The translations under genes were made by a program, and so were the position numbers. The notes below the pieces were generated by a model. That model was not told the origin of the DNA and did not search any database. It was given only the letters and a program-made list of their open reading frames with translations. Shown in pieces: positions 35,437-44,904 of a stretch of DNA of 64,000 bases (the first letter of the stretch is position 1; every line of letters starts with the position of its first letter). Origin of the DNA: Pinibacter aurantiacus. Lineage in GTDB: Bacteria > Bacteroidota > Bacteroidia > Chitinophagales > Chitinophagaceae. The stretch lies in contig NZ_JAHSPG010000018.1 of NCBI RefSeq assembly GCF_019130065.1, forward strand, positions 372,001 through 436,000, given 5' to 3'.

Positions 35437-36396
35437 TCAGTTTGTCCATTTCCAACGAATGCCGAATTTGTCATTATAGTTTAGTCTTGGAATCTTACAT
35501 GTAAGGATATTGAATTGCATACAGCCTACTGCTTCATTGCTTAAAATAAGATCGGGCTTTATAGCTGTTATTTGACCGGAGGCTTTTTCATACAAAGCGT
35601 CATCAGTATTTGGATTGTCAAATTTTAAACTACGACTAATAATTTGAAACTCGATCTCCCCAATTACATCATCTTCTTTATTATAATAGTAAAACATATC
35701 AAAATTGCGGCCGGTAAATACTCTCTTAAAAAATTCCCGACTTGCCGCTAATGTGTCATAGAGATAATCGGCCCGGGTTGTAATTGTTTTACGCTCATAT
35801 TTTGCCATGCTTGTTTTTAAATCATAAATAAGATGAATAGCGTTAGGATCACCGTCAGGACCCTCTTCTTCACTTCCCGGTTCTCTTACCACATTTTTGG
35901 CATAGAGAGCATTGTATTCTTCAGAAAATATCTTTTCGGAGTTATAGGCCCGTAATGCGATGACCTCGTATGAAATTGAAACAAGCATGCAATAATTTAT
36001 CGCATTCCCCGAGCAGGAATCTTTGTATAATCCCGCGGTTTTAGGCCGCTCGGAAAAAATACGTATGGTCATCTTGGGAATTACATAGTCTTTCCCTTTT
36101 TTCAGACCGGTTCTGATTAATTCTCTTTCAGAAGTAGAAAAATAATTTTTATCGTAGTAGACGAGCTTGCTTAAGAAAAAGAACCCGGTGAAAAGTATAA
36201 GCTGCATTAGGACAGCAAATGCAAAAAATTTCAACCATTTTTTTCTTTTTATTTCCTTGGATTCATAGACTTCTGGCTTTTTTAGTGGTTCTGAATGAGA
36301 AACTGATTCGTAAGTTTTCTCAATCAGTTGAGTTAACAACGGAGCAAACAAGCCTCCGATAAGTATAACCACAAGTGGCATTACATAATCCTCCAT
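35437..36396 (-). CDS. Membrane-anchored protein of unknown function, third gene of the lodAB-like operon
   Basis: 319 residues with two hydrophobic segments near the N-terminus (about 6-25 and 55-78) and a long soluble C-terminal part (about 90-319) with no recognised family. The Lys/Arg-rich stretch KEIKRKKWLKF between the helices would stay cytoplasmic. It is 17 bp downstream of the FAD oxidoreductase gene and co-directional, so it is part of the same operon and might tether or export the complex. This is inference from context. Confidence 0.6.
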   Translation of the reverse strand: MEDYVMPLVVILIGGLFAPLLTQLIEKTYESVSHSEPLKKPEVYESKEIKRKKWLKFFAFAVLMQLILFTGFFFLSKLVYYDKNYFSTSERELIRTGLKKGKDYVIPKMTIRIFSERPKTAGLYKDSCSGNAINYCMLVSISYEVIALRAYNSEKIFSEEYNALYAKNVVREPGSEEEGPDGDPNAIHLIYDLKTSMAKYERKTITTRADYLYDTLAASREFFKRVFTGRNFDMFYYYNKEDDVIGEIEFQIISRSLKFDNPNTDDALYEKASGQITAIKPDLILSNEAVGCMQFNILTCKIPRLNYNDKFGIRWKWTN

Positions 36397-36413
36397 GTTG
36401 TTCGATTTAGGCG

Positions 36414-37418
36414 TTACATTAAATTGATGTTATGGTCACGATAATATTTAGACAATTGTTTTACACAGCTCATATATGTGTTAAGAAACCAACTATCGTA
36501 GTCAAAAAGATAAATAGCTTCTCTTACAGGGTTAGTTTTCGTTTTGGGTATTGCCTCCAGCGCCAGCACACCGGAAATAATACCGTTTAAAATTCCTCTT
36601 CCAGCTGCCGGATCGATTATGCCCGCAGCGTCACCGGTCAGGATCAATCCTTCGGTACATACTGGCCTGAAAATGCGCCAACGCATATTGGCAAATTTTG
36701 TCCTTTGGATTTTCTTTAAGCCTGTAATCTCAAATGGTGGATCTTTCGAATTGCGTGAAAGCTTGGTCCAGCTAACCAAACCATTCGCTTCAGGAGCTAA
36801 CCAAAGCCATCCGTCTTCATTCGGTATAAAATGAGTTGTAGTAGCTTTGTATTGAGCACAATCAGATTCTGCTGTCCCGGTCCAAACTCCCAGTGGCGGT
36901 GAAAAATGTTTTTCCTGCCATTTCATCTTTCTTCCACCCAGTCTTTTACGGCCACTAGCGTCAATAGTGTAGAAAGCAGTGTAACGCAATCCACAACTTG
37001 TAGTGATACCGGAAATGCGGCTGCTATTATGTTCGTATGTGAAATCAACTACTTCATCAAAAAGAATTTTAACGCCGCACTTGTTAGCATAAGCCAGCAA
37101 CTCCTCATCAAAGACTTTGCGATTGATATGGAGGCCATTGGGTAACTTTTGTTCGAAAAAACCTGCAACATTAGTTCCGGTTTGTATACAACTGTATGTG
37201 CCCCTGAAAGATTTTTCAATGCAATGCGCCAGTCCTAATTTTGTTAACATAGTATGGCATGCAGGATGAATGCTTTCCGAAGCAGGTAATAAGTTATTGG
37301 GCTCGAACTTTTGTTTGCTCGTAATAAGCAAAGTTTTGTAGTTATGCCTGGCTGCAGTAATAGCGGCAATGCATCCTGATGGACCTGCGCCGATGATTAT
37401 GATATCAAAAGAAGACAT
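36414..37418 (-). CDS. FAD-dependent oxidoreductase, LodB-like
   Basis: About 334 residues from the ATG at 37418; an ATG at 37442 would overlap the upstream gene by 17 bp. The N-terminal dinucleotide motif is FDIIIIGAGPSGCIAA, and near the C-terminus is LTGDAAGIIDPAAGRGILNG (FAD ribityl binding), followed by ISGVLALEAI. This pattern, together with GWLWLAPEANG, resembles LodB flavoproteins, which are needed to mature the cysteine-tryptophylquinone cofactor of LodA-type oxidases. The upstream neighbour is a LodA-like protein, which supports the pairing. Other tryptophan-halogenase or geranylgeranyl-reductase-like oxidoreductases share the fold. Confidence 0.7.
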   Translation of the reverse strand: MSSFDIIIIGAGPSGCIAAITAARHNYKTLLITSKQKFEPNNLLPASESIHPACHTMLTKLGLAHCIEKSFRGTYSCIQTGTNVAGFFEQKLPNGLHINRKVFDEELLAYANKCGVKILFDEVVDFTYEHNSSRISGITTSCGLRYTAFYTIDASGRKRLGGRKMKWQEKHFSPPLGVWTGTAESDCAQYKATTTHFIPNEDGWLWLAPEANGLVSWTKLSRNSKDPPFEITGLKKIQRTKFANMRWRIFRPVCTEGLILTGDAAGIIDPAAGRGILNGIISGVLALEAIPKTKTNPVREAIYLFDYDSWFLNTYMSCVKQLSKYYRDHNINLM

Positions 37419-37425
37419 ATTTAAA

Positions 37426-40017
37426 TTAGGGTTGCCAATCAATAGAATTGCCGATTATTTTTCCATATACTATATTCTCACTGGTTACTTCACATATGTA
37501 TATTCTCTGGCAATCCAGCCGGCGCCTCTTATAGTCTGCCCATTCTCTTTTTTTGAGTTGGTCTTTAACAGTGTCAACAAATACAAAGAGGTAGCCGAGG
37601 CCTTTTACTTTTGCATTTTCTTTCAACGTGATCCATTCCTTGTTAGAACCAACAAGTGTGGGAGGTATGCCCCAGGCATTGGCATTTTCAATTCCCCAAT
37701 TTACTTTCTCGGCGCTCACCAACCAGTGATATGTATATCCCGTCGAGAGTGTTCCTTCTTCCCCTGATCGAAAATCAACCTTTGGTAATCTTTCGATACA
37801 TAATTTCAGGCAAGCCATGCGCTGGATTAATTCTGCACTGGTTATTTCCCTTAGTTTTGAAAAGTCTAACCTGTCATCTAATGCATTTTGCACACAATCA
37901 GCCCTCGCCAGATCAGTAAAATTTACTTTCCATTTTTGTTTTATTTTTTCTATAAAAGGTCCTTGTTCACCATCCCATCCGAAAGTCGCAGAGAGTGGAG
38001 ATTCCTGGCTTCTGCCGTGAAACCCCAATTCTTCATCTAATAAGGGAATTGCGGTAGGATTTCTATATTGTTTTTGTAGTGAGCCCTGGTAAGTTCTGGA
38101 CGCGTCGGGCGAAGCTGCCGGCCACATTCCATTCATTGCTGAACATAGTTTCATGTCTTCAATAAAGGGCGAACCGAGGCCTTCCGTACTTAGAAAAAGT
38201 CTATCGTTTTCACCGGCATAAGTAATGTCCCATCCGGGCGCAAATACAGACGAAGATGCGTCGGGCAGGAAACCCGAGCTATAGTAAGTTTTATCATCTG
38301 GCAAGTTGCTAAGATGTGGCGGACATATATAAGAATCTTTCGAAGGCAATGCAGACATCACCGATGTGTAAGTGTCAATCGTGGGATCTCCTGAGGCTGG
38401 TATCGATTTAGGGTTTGGGCTTAGTCTTGCTATAGCCAAACTGGCAATGCCTCCTTCATAAAAATTACTGGTCCTGGCATTACCTGGAGCAATATCGTAG
38501 TCTATAAGATCAAAATTGTCGACCAGTGGAAAAAAGTCAGGAGCTGTTATAACTGAGAATGCCGGCAAAATCTCTATCGTTTCTACATCCGGAAGAATAG
38601 CTTTTTCCAGGGAAGGAATTGAAGCCATTACACAACCATCGCAAATACTATCTTCAAATGCCGGCGAATAATAGTCGCCATCAGCAATTGCTTTTTCGAA
38701 CTCGCTATTCATTTCTCTCTGTATCTGCCGGTATTCAGTTCTTTTCAGCGTGTCGGGCAATTCATGAGTAACATTAACAAACAGAGCCTGGTTTCTTGGG
38801 TGATCATATTCGTTTGGACTTCTTGCACCTTGTGATAAAAGTTCAATGTCTTCCACTTCCTGAGTATTGAATGAATTGTAAAATCTATCTTCACCTCTGT
38901 CTTTAGGAACTTTGAAATAAATAATATTTCCTTTGGCAGAAGCTGTTCTTATGAGTTGCTGCGGCTTCGATACTGCAAGGAAAGATGAACCTATCCCCGT
39001 TTGGGAAGCTGGTATCACCAGATCTTCAGATGTCTTTATTTCCGGGATTATTCCACTTAGTGCTTCGAGTTTTTGTCTTGTAAAAAGAGAATGTAATTTT
39101 TCACTCCGATGAGTCTCCGAATATGTAATTCTGTTTCCACCGATCAGTGAATCCTCCATGGATATTTTTCTGATAGGTTGAAGGAAATATCTGTTTTTAT
39201 CTTCACTGTCATTGTGGAGGTCACCTTGTTTATAAATGCCGGTTGTCATCAATGAAACGTCAATATTCTTTACTTTTCGTGCAATGAAAACTCCAAATCT
39301 TGCCGGGATCACAGCCGCATGTTTTATTTTGGAAATATCCGACGGTTTATTAACGAAGCATCGATTAATACGATCAAAGTGATAGGGCTCGTCTCCAATG
39401 CGACCAACTCCCGTTCTCGAGAATACCAAGTCGGCGTACTTATGATGGGGCGTTTTAAAAGAAGGACGATATTCGTATGCGAACACTGCAAGTACCAGTT
39501 TTTCACCGGGGTTAATTCCATAATAGGATTTCAACTTCTCCCAATTTGAAAGTGCATAGATCGCAGCTTCAAGAATATCTAATTGCTCCAGGCCGCAGTA
39601 ATCCTTTAATCGGGTTGGCTTCACCCTGGAACTCGCCAATGCGTGATAGATAAGACTGAATGCAGGGAAACCAGGCGTAATTAACCGATTGCCGGCAAAA
39701 TCTTCAAAGCCCCTGGTTGCTCGCAAGACTGTAATTTTTTCACGACTTATTTCGCCGGTAAGCGTCGGCAAAAGGTCATTTATGTTTCCGTTTAACTTTT
39801 TACCACTAAGTTCTTCTAAATAGTCAATCCAACCATTTGACCTCATCCACTCAAACAGCTTATCCAGCTTATAATTTATCGCTTTATTTATAGCCGCTGT
39901 TTCCAATGAGAAATCAGCCTTTTTCAAAATTTCCATTAAAGCATGTGGCAGGCCAGGAACTATCACACATCCCGCCAATAGCGTAGTATTTGTGACCAGG
40001 AATTTTTTTCTGTCCAT
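37426..40017 (-). CDS. LodA-like candidate quinoprotein oxidase with N-terminal extension
   Basis: 863 residues. The N-terminus (RKKFLVTNTTLLAGCVIVPG) looks like a signal or anchor. A module about 100-130 reads RGFEDFAGNRLITPGFPAFS then LIYHALASS. The segment TGVGRIGDEPYHF (202-214), followed by HAAVIPARFGVF (233-244), matches the conserved start of LodA/GoxA enzymes (GIARLGNSP...KRQAARFRIY). Late Cys625 and Trp632 in DMKLCSAMNGMWPAASPD, and Trp681 in TFGWDGEQGP, are candidate CTQ-forming residues. LodA enzymes oxidise amino acids and release hydrogen peroxide, often with antimicrobial effect. The adjacent gene encodes the expected LodB-type flavoprotein. The assignment is by pattern only, and the extra ~190 N-terminal residues are atypical. 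Confidence 0.55.
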   Translation of the reverse strand: MDRKKFLVTNTTLLAGCVIVPGLPHALMEILKKADFSLETAAINKAINYKLDKLFEWMRSNGWIDYLEELSGKKLNGNINDLLPTLTGEISREKITVLRATRGFEDFAGNRLITPGFPAFSLIYHALASSRVKPTRLKDYCGLEQLDILEAAIYALSNWEKLKSYYGINPGEKLVLAVFAYEYRPSFKTPHHKYADLVFSRTGVGRIGDEPYHFDRINRCFVNKPSDISKIKHAAVIPARFGVFIARKVKNIDVSLMTTGIYKQGDLHNDSEDKNRYFLQPIRKISMEDSLIGGNRITYSETHRSEKLHSLFTRQKLEALSGIIPEIKTSEDLVIPASQTGIGSSFLAVSKPQQLIRTASAKGNIIYFKVPKDRGEDRFYNSFNTQEVEDIELLSQGARSPNEYDHPRNQALFVNVTHELPDTLKRTEYRQIQREMNSEFEKAIADGDYYSPAFEDSICDGCVMASIPSLEKAILPDVETIEILPAFSVITAPDFFPLVDNFDLIDYDIAPGNARTSNFYEGGIASLAIARLSPNPKSIPASGDPTIDTYTSVMSALPSKDSYICPPHLSNLPDDKTYYSSGFLPDASSSVFAPGWDITYAGENDRLFLSTEGLGSPFIEDMKLCSAMNGMWPAASPDASRTYQGSLQKQYRNPTAIPLLDEELGFHGRSQESPLSATFGWDGEQGPFIEKIKQKWKVNFTDLARADCVQNALDDRLDFSKLREITSAELIQRMACLKLCIERLPKVDFRSGEEGTLSTGYTYHWLVSAEKVNWGIENANAWGIPPTLVGSNKEWITLKENAKVKGLGYLFVFVDTVKDQLKKREWADYKRRRLDCQRIYICEVTSENIVYGKIIGNSIDWQP

Positions 40018-40574
40018 ATAAAACTAAATTATAGTTAGGTGGATTTAATAATCTCATCCAATTGCCTGGTAGATCGAATCGCCGTTTGAGGCATAGCATA
40101 GCTCGATCAGCATCATTGTTTGCAAATAACAATGAAACGCAATTTGTTATTCGAAAGAGGAAGCCGAAATCAGAAGTTTTACGAAGGGGATGGGTTTAGG
40201 GTGTATATTATAAACCTATAAAAAAAATCTTGGAAATAAAAGACCAGAAAAGAAATCGTGAAAATATTTTTTTAAGGTTGAGTATGTGGTATAGGTTGTG
40301 ATTTAAATACACGCAGCACTGATGTTTATACGAAGGTGTATTAAGCTTACATGTTGCTATTGCAAGAGGTGAAATATTTGTATAGCTTAGTGCTATTGGT
40401 TTTTAAAAAATAGTTCCGCTTACTTCTTTCACAACTGAACTTCCCGGTATTTGTTTTGTTAGTAGTTATGTTATGACTTGATTGTAACATGGCGACAAGT
40501 TTGTAGTTGCCCACTGGTTTCGGCTCATGATTTTAAGCGCCTTCTTTATTTATTTTATCACCTAAACTCATCGT
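40018..40574. other. Divergent intergenic region
   Basis: About 557 AT-rich bp between the lodA-like operon (minus) and the M19-like gene (plus). No coding frame, tRNA or strong hairpin was seen, and no full TTG/TAnnTTTG promoter pair could be set out with confidence. It should carry the promoters of both units. Confidence 0.4.
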
Positions 40575-42086
40575 ATGAAGTCTCATTTCTTTGTAGACAT
40601 GCATTGTCATCCTTCTATCAAAGCATTTGCCAGAAGTTTTAAGAAGACTCCTGGGGAGCAAAGCGAAAGTCCCAATGACTCAACTTCTATCTGGCATAGA
40701 GACGCTCCGTCTGTTTTCGACAAGGCTAAAAACTATGTTTTGGGGTTAACAAACTTTATTCAAAGTGACGGAAACAGTCTCATACAGGGGAGAGTGGCTG
40801 TTGTTTGTTTGTCCTTTTATCCGCAGGAAAAAGGATTTTTTATCAATAAGCTCGGACAAGGCATCGAGTCCGATACACTTACAAAACTTGCCACGGAATT
40901 TGGACAGCAAAGAATTGATCATATACAGGCAATGGATAGTTACTGGGAAGATCTTAAAATTGATATGAACTTTTTGCGTCTCTGCGAGAATAAAGAAATA
41001 AAAGTGAACGGCAAGAAAGTCAGCTATGTTATTGCATCTTCTTATACAGATATTGAGGAGGCAGATAAAGAGGGTGCGTTGGGAGAAACCAAGATTGTAT
41101 TTGTTCCTACCATAGAAGGAGCACATGTATTTGATCAGGAAATGAACTGTTATGAACCGTGGAATACCTATCCGGCGGGAGTGCCTGAGGATAAGTTAAA
41201 AATAACGTTACAAAGGGTGCAGGAGTTACGGGAAGGTAAGGACGGATTAATAAAACCTCTGTTTATGACATTTGCGCATCATTTCTGGAATGGCCTGAGT
41301 GGACATTCAGAAAGTCTTGCGGGGATTGTTAGATGTGTTGCCGATCAAACAAACGGAATGGAGCAGGGTCTTTTTCAGGCAGGCGTGCAGGTGATCGATG
41401 CAATGTTAAAAGATCAAACGGATGAGGAGGGCAAAAGCGTACCACCGATTTATATTGATGTTAAACATATGAGCCGCCAGGCAAGGCTACAATATTTTGA
41501 TTTATTAAAGAACTATCCTGGAAAAAACATCCCGGTTATTGTAAGCCATGGTGGTGTTACAGGGTTGTCTTCTCCCGGAGGGCAGAATGTTACGCCTGCG
41601 TCACAGGAAGGTCTTTATATGACGAACTCTATTAATTTCTTTGATGATGAAATATTGAAAATAGAGGAGACGAATGGGGTATTCGGTATTCAGCTTGACG
41701 AAAGGCGCATTGGCTCTAAATCCGAATTACGAAAGGCGAGAGGTAATACCAGCAAACGTGATATACTGTATGCCTGGGCTAAACTTGTATGGAACCAGGT
41801 TCGGCATATTGCTGAGTTGCTGGATATGAATGGACGTTATGCATGGGGGATTCAGTCATTGGGTACGGATTACGATGGCATCATCGACCCCATCAATGGT
41901 TATTGGACCGCCAAAGAACTCGACGATTTGGATGACTACTTATTGATGCATGTTTACAATTACCTGAAGGGTACGAAAACACCTTGCCCATTGCAACAGG
42001 AGAGAAATAAAACCGTTACGCCTGAGGAAGTTGTGGACAGGGTGATGACGAGTAATGCGCTAAATTTATTGTCAAGAATTTTTTGA
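40575..42086 (+). CDS. Divergent M19 (membrane dipeptidase-like) metallohydrolase
   Basis: 503 residues without a signal peptide. The ordered M19 metal ligands are visible: HxH in FFVDMHCHPS (His10, His12), the bridging Glu in PTIEGAHVF, His in IDVKHMSRQARL, His in PVIVSHGGVTGLSS, and Asp in SLGTDYDGIIDP. M19 enzymes hydrolyse dipeptides, including D-amino-acid-containing ones. This protein is longer than usual (about 350-400) and its closest visible relative is the gene at 47246 in the opposite operon. It converges with that operon across a strong hairpin. The substrate is unknown. Confidence 0.72.
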   Translation: MKSHFFVDMHCHPSIKAFARSFKKTPGEQSESPNDSTSIWHRDAPSVFDKAKNYVLGLTNFIQSDGNSLIQGRVAVVCLSFYPQEKGFFINKLGQGIESDTLTKLATEFGQQRIDHIQAMDSYWEDLKIDMNFLRLCENKEIKVNGKKVSYVIASSYTDIEEADKEGALGETKIVFVPTIEGAHVFDQEMNCYEPWNTYPAGVPEDKLKITLQRVQELREGKDGLIKPLFMTFAHHFWNGLSGHSESLAGIVRCVADQTNGMEQGLFQAGVQVIDAMLKDQTDEEGKSVPPIYIDVKHMSRQARLQYFDLLKNYPGKNIPVIVSHGGVTGLSSPGGQNVTPASQEGLYMTNSINFFDDEILKIEETNGVFGIQLDERRIGSKSELRKARGNTSKRDILYAWAKLVWNQVRHIAELLDMNGRYAWGIQSLGTDYDGIIDPINGYWTAKELDDLDDYLLMHVYNYLKGTKTPCPLQQERNKTVTPEEVVDRVMTSNALNLLSRIF

Positions 42087-42129
42087 TAAAATCAACAGCG
42101 CGGTATAGGCACCAGACTAGATTATTATT

Positions 42130-42185
42130 ACAAAGCAACAATCTGATACATCGTGTTAGTTCAATTTCTCAGATTGTTGCTTTGT
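42130..42185. terminator. 17-bp perfect hairpin between convergent operons
   Basis: ACAAAGCAACAATCTGA (42130-42146) pairs without mismatch with TCAGATTGTTGCTTTGT (42169-42185) around a 22-nt loop. It lies 44 bp after the M19-like gene and 103 bp from the last gene of the caspase operon, so it probably terminates transcription from both sides. Confidence 0.75.
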
Positions 42186-42287
42186 TGTGTCCAGTAGATC
42201 AGTCTTGCATAATAGAATTGCATGGATGACGATGTTTTTCCAAAACCTTTCACGTTTAGCAATCGAAACTTCGTCAAGACTAACAAT

Positions 42288-43889
42288 CTATATTTCATTA
42301 TCCTTTGGTTTCGAAAGCGTGGCATTAAGCGCTGCCATATTGGTGGCGAAGTTTTTCACCGCGTTAGGATTAATATTTCCTGCATTCGGAATTTGGCTCT
42401 GAAAGAACTTAGAAAGGTATTCCAGGTTAGGCATATCTTTCAAATGCTCGCGAACAAGGTTTGGTGTAATACTTAGTTGCGAAGCGATCGAATTAATGTC
42501 TACTGGTCCATTACCGGGATCGGCATTCGATAGATGGTTGAAAATTGAATTGGATATCCAATTGGAATGATCTGACTCGCTAGCAGAAAAAAATGGAATA
42601 TAATTCAATGAGATATTTAGTTTCAGTACGATTTCATTCTGCTGTGGCGAAATTGATTTATCAGAAGGAGATTCCTCGATTGACGGCGCCTCATTTCCTC
42701 TGCGATTTGCTTTTTCTTGTTTTGAATGCTGTTTAATGTCGGTTATGGGTTCGTATGACGTTAGTACTGTGTCGTACTTCAATTTGGCCACTGCTTTTTC
42801 TGCTGCACTGCCGGCAACAAACAAATCCGGCAATTGAACAGAATGGTTTATAAGGATTTTCATACCAACAAGAAACATTGGAGGCTGCGATACTTTAATT
42901 TCTGGGTCTATCGCTTTACCTGAATGACTGTCGGAAAGTAATCTGAGCGCAAGGATATCCGAAGCAAAATGATTTCTAAGAATTTTATTTTCCAGATTCC
43001 TCAGTATAATTAGAAACAGGTCGTTGTGTTCTGTATCATTACTCAACAGATAACAATAAGCAACGGCGATAGCCAATACAGGGTTCTCCCATTTACCATG
43101 CGCTGCTTCTCTAATCAATGACGGTGGTACATAATAAATTCCATTCTGTATCTTTTGCAATAGGGCATCCAACTTTAGCTGAGTTATTTCGTTCTCCCGA
43201 AAACCGCTACCATCTCTAACTATTAGTATCCTTGCTGTACTAAACAGTGGCATATCCTTATACATCATAAATAACTGCGTTTGCCAATTTTGGAATATGA
43301 ACAGGGGCATTTCTGTTTTCACTTCTCCGTTATAAACAATGGAATAATTACCTTCCTCAAGGGCAACGTGAAATGCCATCCAGCCATAGTTCTTATCGTT
43401 CGCAGTATTGCTGGCATCCAGCTTAAATAATATTTCTCTTTTATCGTTCAGGATATAAAAATTTTCATAGAGATCATGCTTTTCCTCAGCCGCTTTTACA
43501 TCAGGGTATCGTATGAATAAAAGCAACCCTCCAACTTCCGTTGATTTGTCTTTGTTAACGGACGCTGTAAATTCTTTGCTATATTGTATGAAAGGCTTTG
43601 CATAATATTCATGTGAAGAAGCAAATCCTGATGAAACCATAGAAGACCAGGATGCTGGCTGGTCATAGGTTTCATCAATGTCTGTAGAAACCCGGTAAAT
43701 ATTGTCTTTGACAAATTCGTTAAATTCAATTCTTAATTTATAAAAGCCGGGTTCTAAGATTTCAGACAACATTTCATATTTCTGGGTTACCTCTCTGTCG
43801 GATCCATCGAAAAGTCGGAGTGATACAAATTCCGCCAAGATTCCCCTAACCGTGAATTTGAATGAAAGGGTCTTTGTGTCAGTATTCAT
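42288..43889 (-). CDS. Uncharacterised protein encoded immediately after the caspase-like peptidase
   Basis: 533 residues from the ATG at 43889, an 11-bp overlap with the caspase gene; the frame extends to 43919 with a poorer start. Residues 1-90 are beta-rich, with LEPGFYKLRIEFNEF resembling the C-terminal beta-sandwich of the caspase gene product. A central helical part (about 260-345) reads PPSLIREAAHGKWENPVLAI then NLENKILRNHFASDILALRL, a pattern I associate with proteins encoded beside bacterial caspase/CHAT genes. A charged low-complexity linker (about 390-425) precedes a helical tail. No enzymatic motif was found. It is likely a partner or target of the protease. Confidence 0.55.
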   Translation of the reverse strand: MNTDTKTLSFKFTVRGILAEFVSLRLFDGSDREVTQKYEMLSEILEPGFYKLRIEFNEFVKDNIYRVSTDIDETYDQPASWSSMVSSGFASSHEYYAKPFIQYSKEFTASVNKDKSTEVGGLLLFIRYPDVKAAEEKHDLYENFYILNDKREILFKLDASNTANDKNYGWMAFHVALEEGNYSIVYNGEVKTEMPLFIFQNWQTQLFMMYKDMPLFSTARILIVRDGSGFRENEITQLKLDALLQKIQNGIYYVPPSLIREAAHGKWENPVLAIAVAYCYLLSNDTEHNDLFLIILRNLENKILRNHFASDILALRLLSDSHSGKAIDPEIKVSQPPMFLVGMKILINHSVQLPDLFVAGSAAEKAVAKLKYDTVLTSYEPITDIKQHSKQEKANRRGNEAPSIEESPSDKSISPQQNEIVLKLNISLNYIPFFSASESDHSNWISNSIFNHLSNADPGNGPVDINSIASQLSITPNLVREHLKDMPNLEYLSKFFQSQIPNAGNINPNAVKNFATNMAALNATLSKPKDNEI

Positions 43890-44895
43890 ATGTGAATTGA
43901 GTTTGGTCAGATGGAACAATTATTTTTTGAATGCCACTATCATCAGACAAACTGATATAATATCTGCCAGGTTGCAGCAATATGGTAAACGGCGTGGAGG
44001 AATCGCCCTGGTGTAATTCCCCAAGATTGGGATCCTCTAGCTTCACCTGTTGATTCGGGTTTTTAAATGTAATTGTCACTGATACTAATTGCGCTACCCG
44101 GGATTCACAAATCGTTACATCTCCCGTGGTATTCTGAGCATCGTATCGCGGAACCTGAACCAGATTTTTTTTCGCGGCAAGAGCCGGCAAATCACTGCTA
44201 ATAAAATCGCGCAAGCCTTCTGCTGTAATACGATTGCCCTTAGAAGTATCACACGCGCCGCCTTTTAAACCAGAAAGCAGCGAAGTAGTGAATAGGCCAT
44301 TAGCTTGGGGACTTCCCGGTTGTAAATTATTCGTTACTTCAAAAGCGCTGGACTCAAACTCAGTTGCAGAAAAAACGAAAGTACTTGTTGTGGCTGAGGC
44401 CGTGGCAGGCCTTGCATTAGAAAAGTAGGGCTTTGCGCCTTCAACTCCTGCGATCCTGTTCCTGCAGCAGTCAAGGAAAATAAAAATTTCTGCAAACAAG
44501 CCTTTGTCAACCAGGTGCTGTTTGTACCTGGAGGACGATAGTGCATAGTCGCGAAAATCGTATGTCCATTTGGGAAGTACAAGCGCAGTTTCATTTGTGT
44601 TGATTCCCAGCCCGTGACCGTTAAAGTAAAAATATAGTCTTCTCGGTTTAATATCCGAAGCGGAAATTGCATCAAAAATATCCTGAAATGCCTGATCCAC
44701 CTGGTCCTGCAAGGGAAGCAGCGGATCGGTACTGGACAAAATCAACTTGCAATTATCTGGTGGCAGATCCCCGCCTGAAGTGCTTTTCAACCAATCTGCA
44801 AATAACAGTGCATCAGTGCCGGGAGCTGTGAGAGGTTGCAGTGCCACATAATCCTTGATACCGATGATTACAGCGAAGTCTTGTGAGTTAGGCAT
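43879..44895 (-). CDS. Caspase-fold cysteine peptidase (C14/metacaspase-like)
   Basis: 338 residues. The p20-like core opens FAVIIGIKDYVALQPLTAPG. The catalytic His94 is in FYFNGHGLG and the catalytic Cys144 in FIFLDCCRNRIAG, the D-C-C-R/H arrangement of metacaspases. STFVFSATEFESSAFEV and GLFTTSLLSGL complete the fold. After about residue 240 there is a C-terminal beta-sandwich ending LLQPGRYYISLSDD, a PEGA-like appendage. It lies 9 bp downstream of an alpha/beta hydrolase gene and overlaps the following gene, so all three are tightly coupled. The cut site preference cannot be read. Confidence 0.85.
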   Translation of the reverse strand: MPNSQDFAVIIGIKDYVALQPLTAPGTDALLFADWLKSTSGGDLPPDNCKLILSSTDPLLPLQDQVDQAFQDIFDAISASDIKPRRLYFYFNGHGLGINTNETALVLPKWTYDFRDYALSSSRYKQHLVDKGLFAEIFIFLDCCRNRIAGVEGAKPYFSNARPATASATTSTFVFSATEFESSAFEVTNNLQPGSPQANGLFTTSLLSGLKGGACDTSKGNRITAEGLRDFISSDLPALAAKKNLVQVPRYDAQNTTGDVTICESRVAQLVSVTITFKNPNQQVKLEDPNLGELHQGDSSTPFTILLQPGRYYISLSDDSGIQKIIVPSDQTQFTYEY

Positions 44896-44904
44896 ATGAA
44901 AATG

